From positions 2,676,501 through 2,740,500 of the forward strand of contig NZ_CP029064.1 of NCBI RefSeq assembly GCF_003076275.1: a stretch of 64,000 nt of DNA. The letters run 5' to 3'. The notes under the pieces were generated by a model that searched no databases, was not told the DNA's origin, and saw only the letters and a program-made list of their open reading frames with translations. Shown here piece after piece: positions 63,579 to 64,000 of the stretch. The translations under genes were made by a program, and so were the position numbers. The DNA comes from Microbulbifer sp. A4B17 (GTDB lineage: Bacteria; Pseudomonadota; Gammaproteobacteria; Pseudomonadales; Cellvibrionaceae). The stretch's first letter is position 1, and the number at the start of each line of letters is the position of its first letter.

Positions 63579-64000
63579 CACCATCTATATTGGCCGCTCT
63601 CATGTAGCCGCCCTTTCGACCATTAAATTGTGTCCCAAGCGGGCCTGCTTGTTCAAGTTTGCAAGACAGATAATAACTCTAAGAAAGCGAGTGGCAACCA
63701 TGTTCATACGCGCTACAACGTGGCGTATTGGAGAATTTTTCCCTTCAAATCAATTAAATAGTGAATTTTTATAAAACGGCGAAATTGAAGTAATACACTA
63801 GGGATTGAACAGACTTGCGGCACCTTCAACCAAATTTACAGCCAGAAAGTGCTGCTACTATCGCATGTGTATGTTTTTTAATAACAGGAGAATGTGAGAC
63901 CGAATAGAGAGGTCTAGCAGCTAATACGCCATGGCCTTAGTTGGTGGCGAGGACCCCCTGATTACGGAGTTCGTCGTCCTCGCTCAACAGTAAAGCCGGC
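63579..64000. other. Window end, no intact gene seen
   Basis: About 420 bases without a convincing gene. A GCGAGGAC/GTCCTCGC inverted repeat with a 24-base loop lies at 63945-63984 near the edge; its role cannot be judged without the next sequence. Confidence 0.35.

Noticed and set aside
63945-63984. Integron attC site or partial tRNA at the right edge
   Set aside because: The 8-bp arms and 24-base loop lack the attC core sites, and no cloverleaf can be drawn; the loop is too short for a tRNA.

Overview
The window reads as chromosome of a marine, Microbulbifer/Cellvibrionales-like gammaproteobacterium. The basis is a complete one-operon general secretion pathway (gspC to gspM), a pseudomonad-type ETF/ETF-ubiquinone oxidoreductase locus, large TonB receptors, an ArsJ-type arsenic locus and gammaproteobacterial tRNAs with encoded CCA. 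This taxonomic call is inference from protein style; there is no rRNA or single decisive marker.

Layout. 1-5.4 kb: the 5' end of a flavoprotein gene (minus), a Blc-type lipocalin, a decayed carboxymuconolactone-decarboxylase-family gene, the tail-specific protease prc and xthA. 5.4-8.7 kb: an arsenic locus of two units, arsC-like/arsR and GAPDH/arsJ, each preceded by nearly the same palindromic operator. 8.7-12.7 kb: a tiny lipoprotein, cytochrome b561, a seven-helix membrane protein, and a quinone-oxidoreductase-type enzyme divergent from a LysR regulator. 13-24 kb: a possible CNF/BLF1-like Cys-His protein, a periplasmic redox operon (cytochrome c, FAD-linked oxidase, PLP-fold enzyme), a LytS/LytTR two-component pair, an aldo/keto reductase, a possible circularly permuted NlpC/P60-like protein and an S1/P1 nuclease. 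24-30 kb: an Oar-like TonB receptor and a hybrid sensor kinase whose phospho-acceptor histidine is glutamine. 30.5-41.3 kb: the type II secretion operon on the minus strand, with an extra 33-residue pseudopilin-like gene between gspF and gspG. 41.4-45.2 kb: etfBA and, divergently, ETF-QO. 45.2-50 kb: a TonB receptor plus beta-helix-like lipoprotein pair. 50.3-56.4 kb: DUF1285/TetR, an orphan glycine-rich membrane protein, tesB, a LysR regulator, a cytochrome P460-like protein and tRNA-Pro(CGG). 57.4-62.2 kb: a three-gene cassette (Pro/Gln-rich repeat protein, small I9-propeptide-like protein, signal-less subtilase) followed by a gluzincin-type metallopeptidase. 62.5-64 kb: tRNA-Cys and tRNA-Leu, then a gene-poor stretch with two strong LexA boxes around very small genes.

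How it fits together. The secretion machine, exported hydrolases (nuclease, metallopeptidase) and TonB receptors fit a polymer-degrading lifestyle. ETF/ETF-QO and TesB serve acyl-CoA metabolism. The arsenic locus would convert arsenate to 1-arseno-3-phosphoglycerate (GAPDH) and export it (ArsJ). The least explained parts are the repeat-protein/subtilase cassette, the mini-pseudopilin, the SOS-box mini-locus, and three orphan proteins with toxin- or effector-like features.
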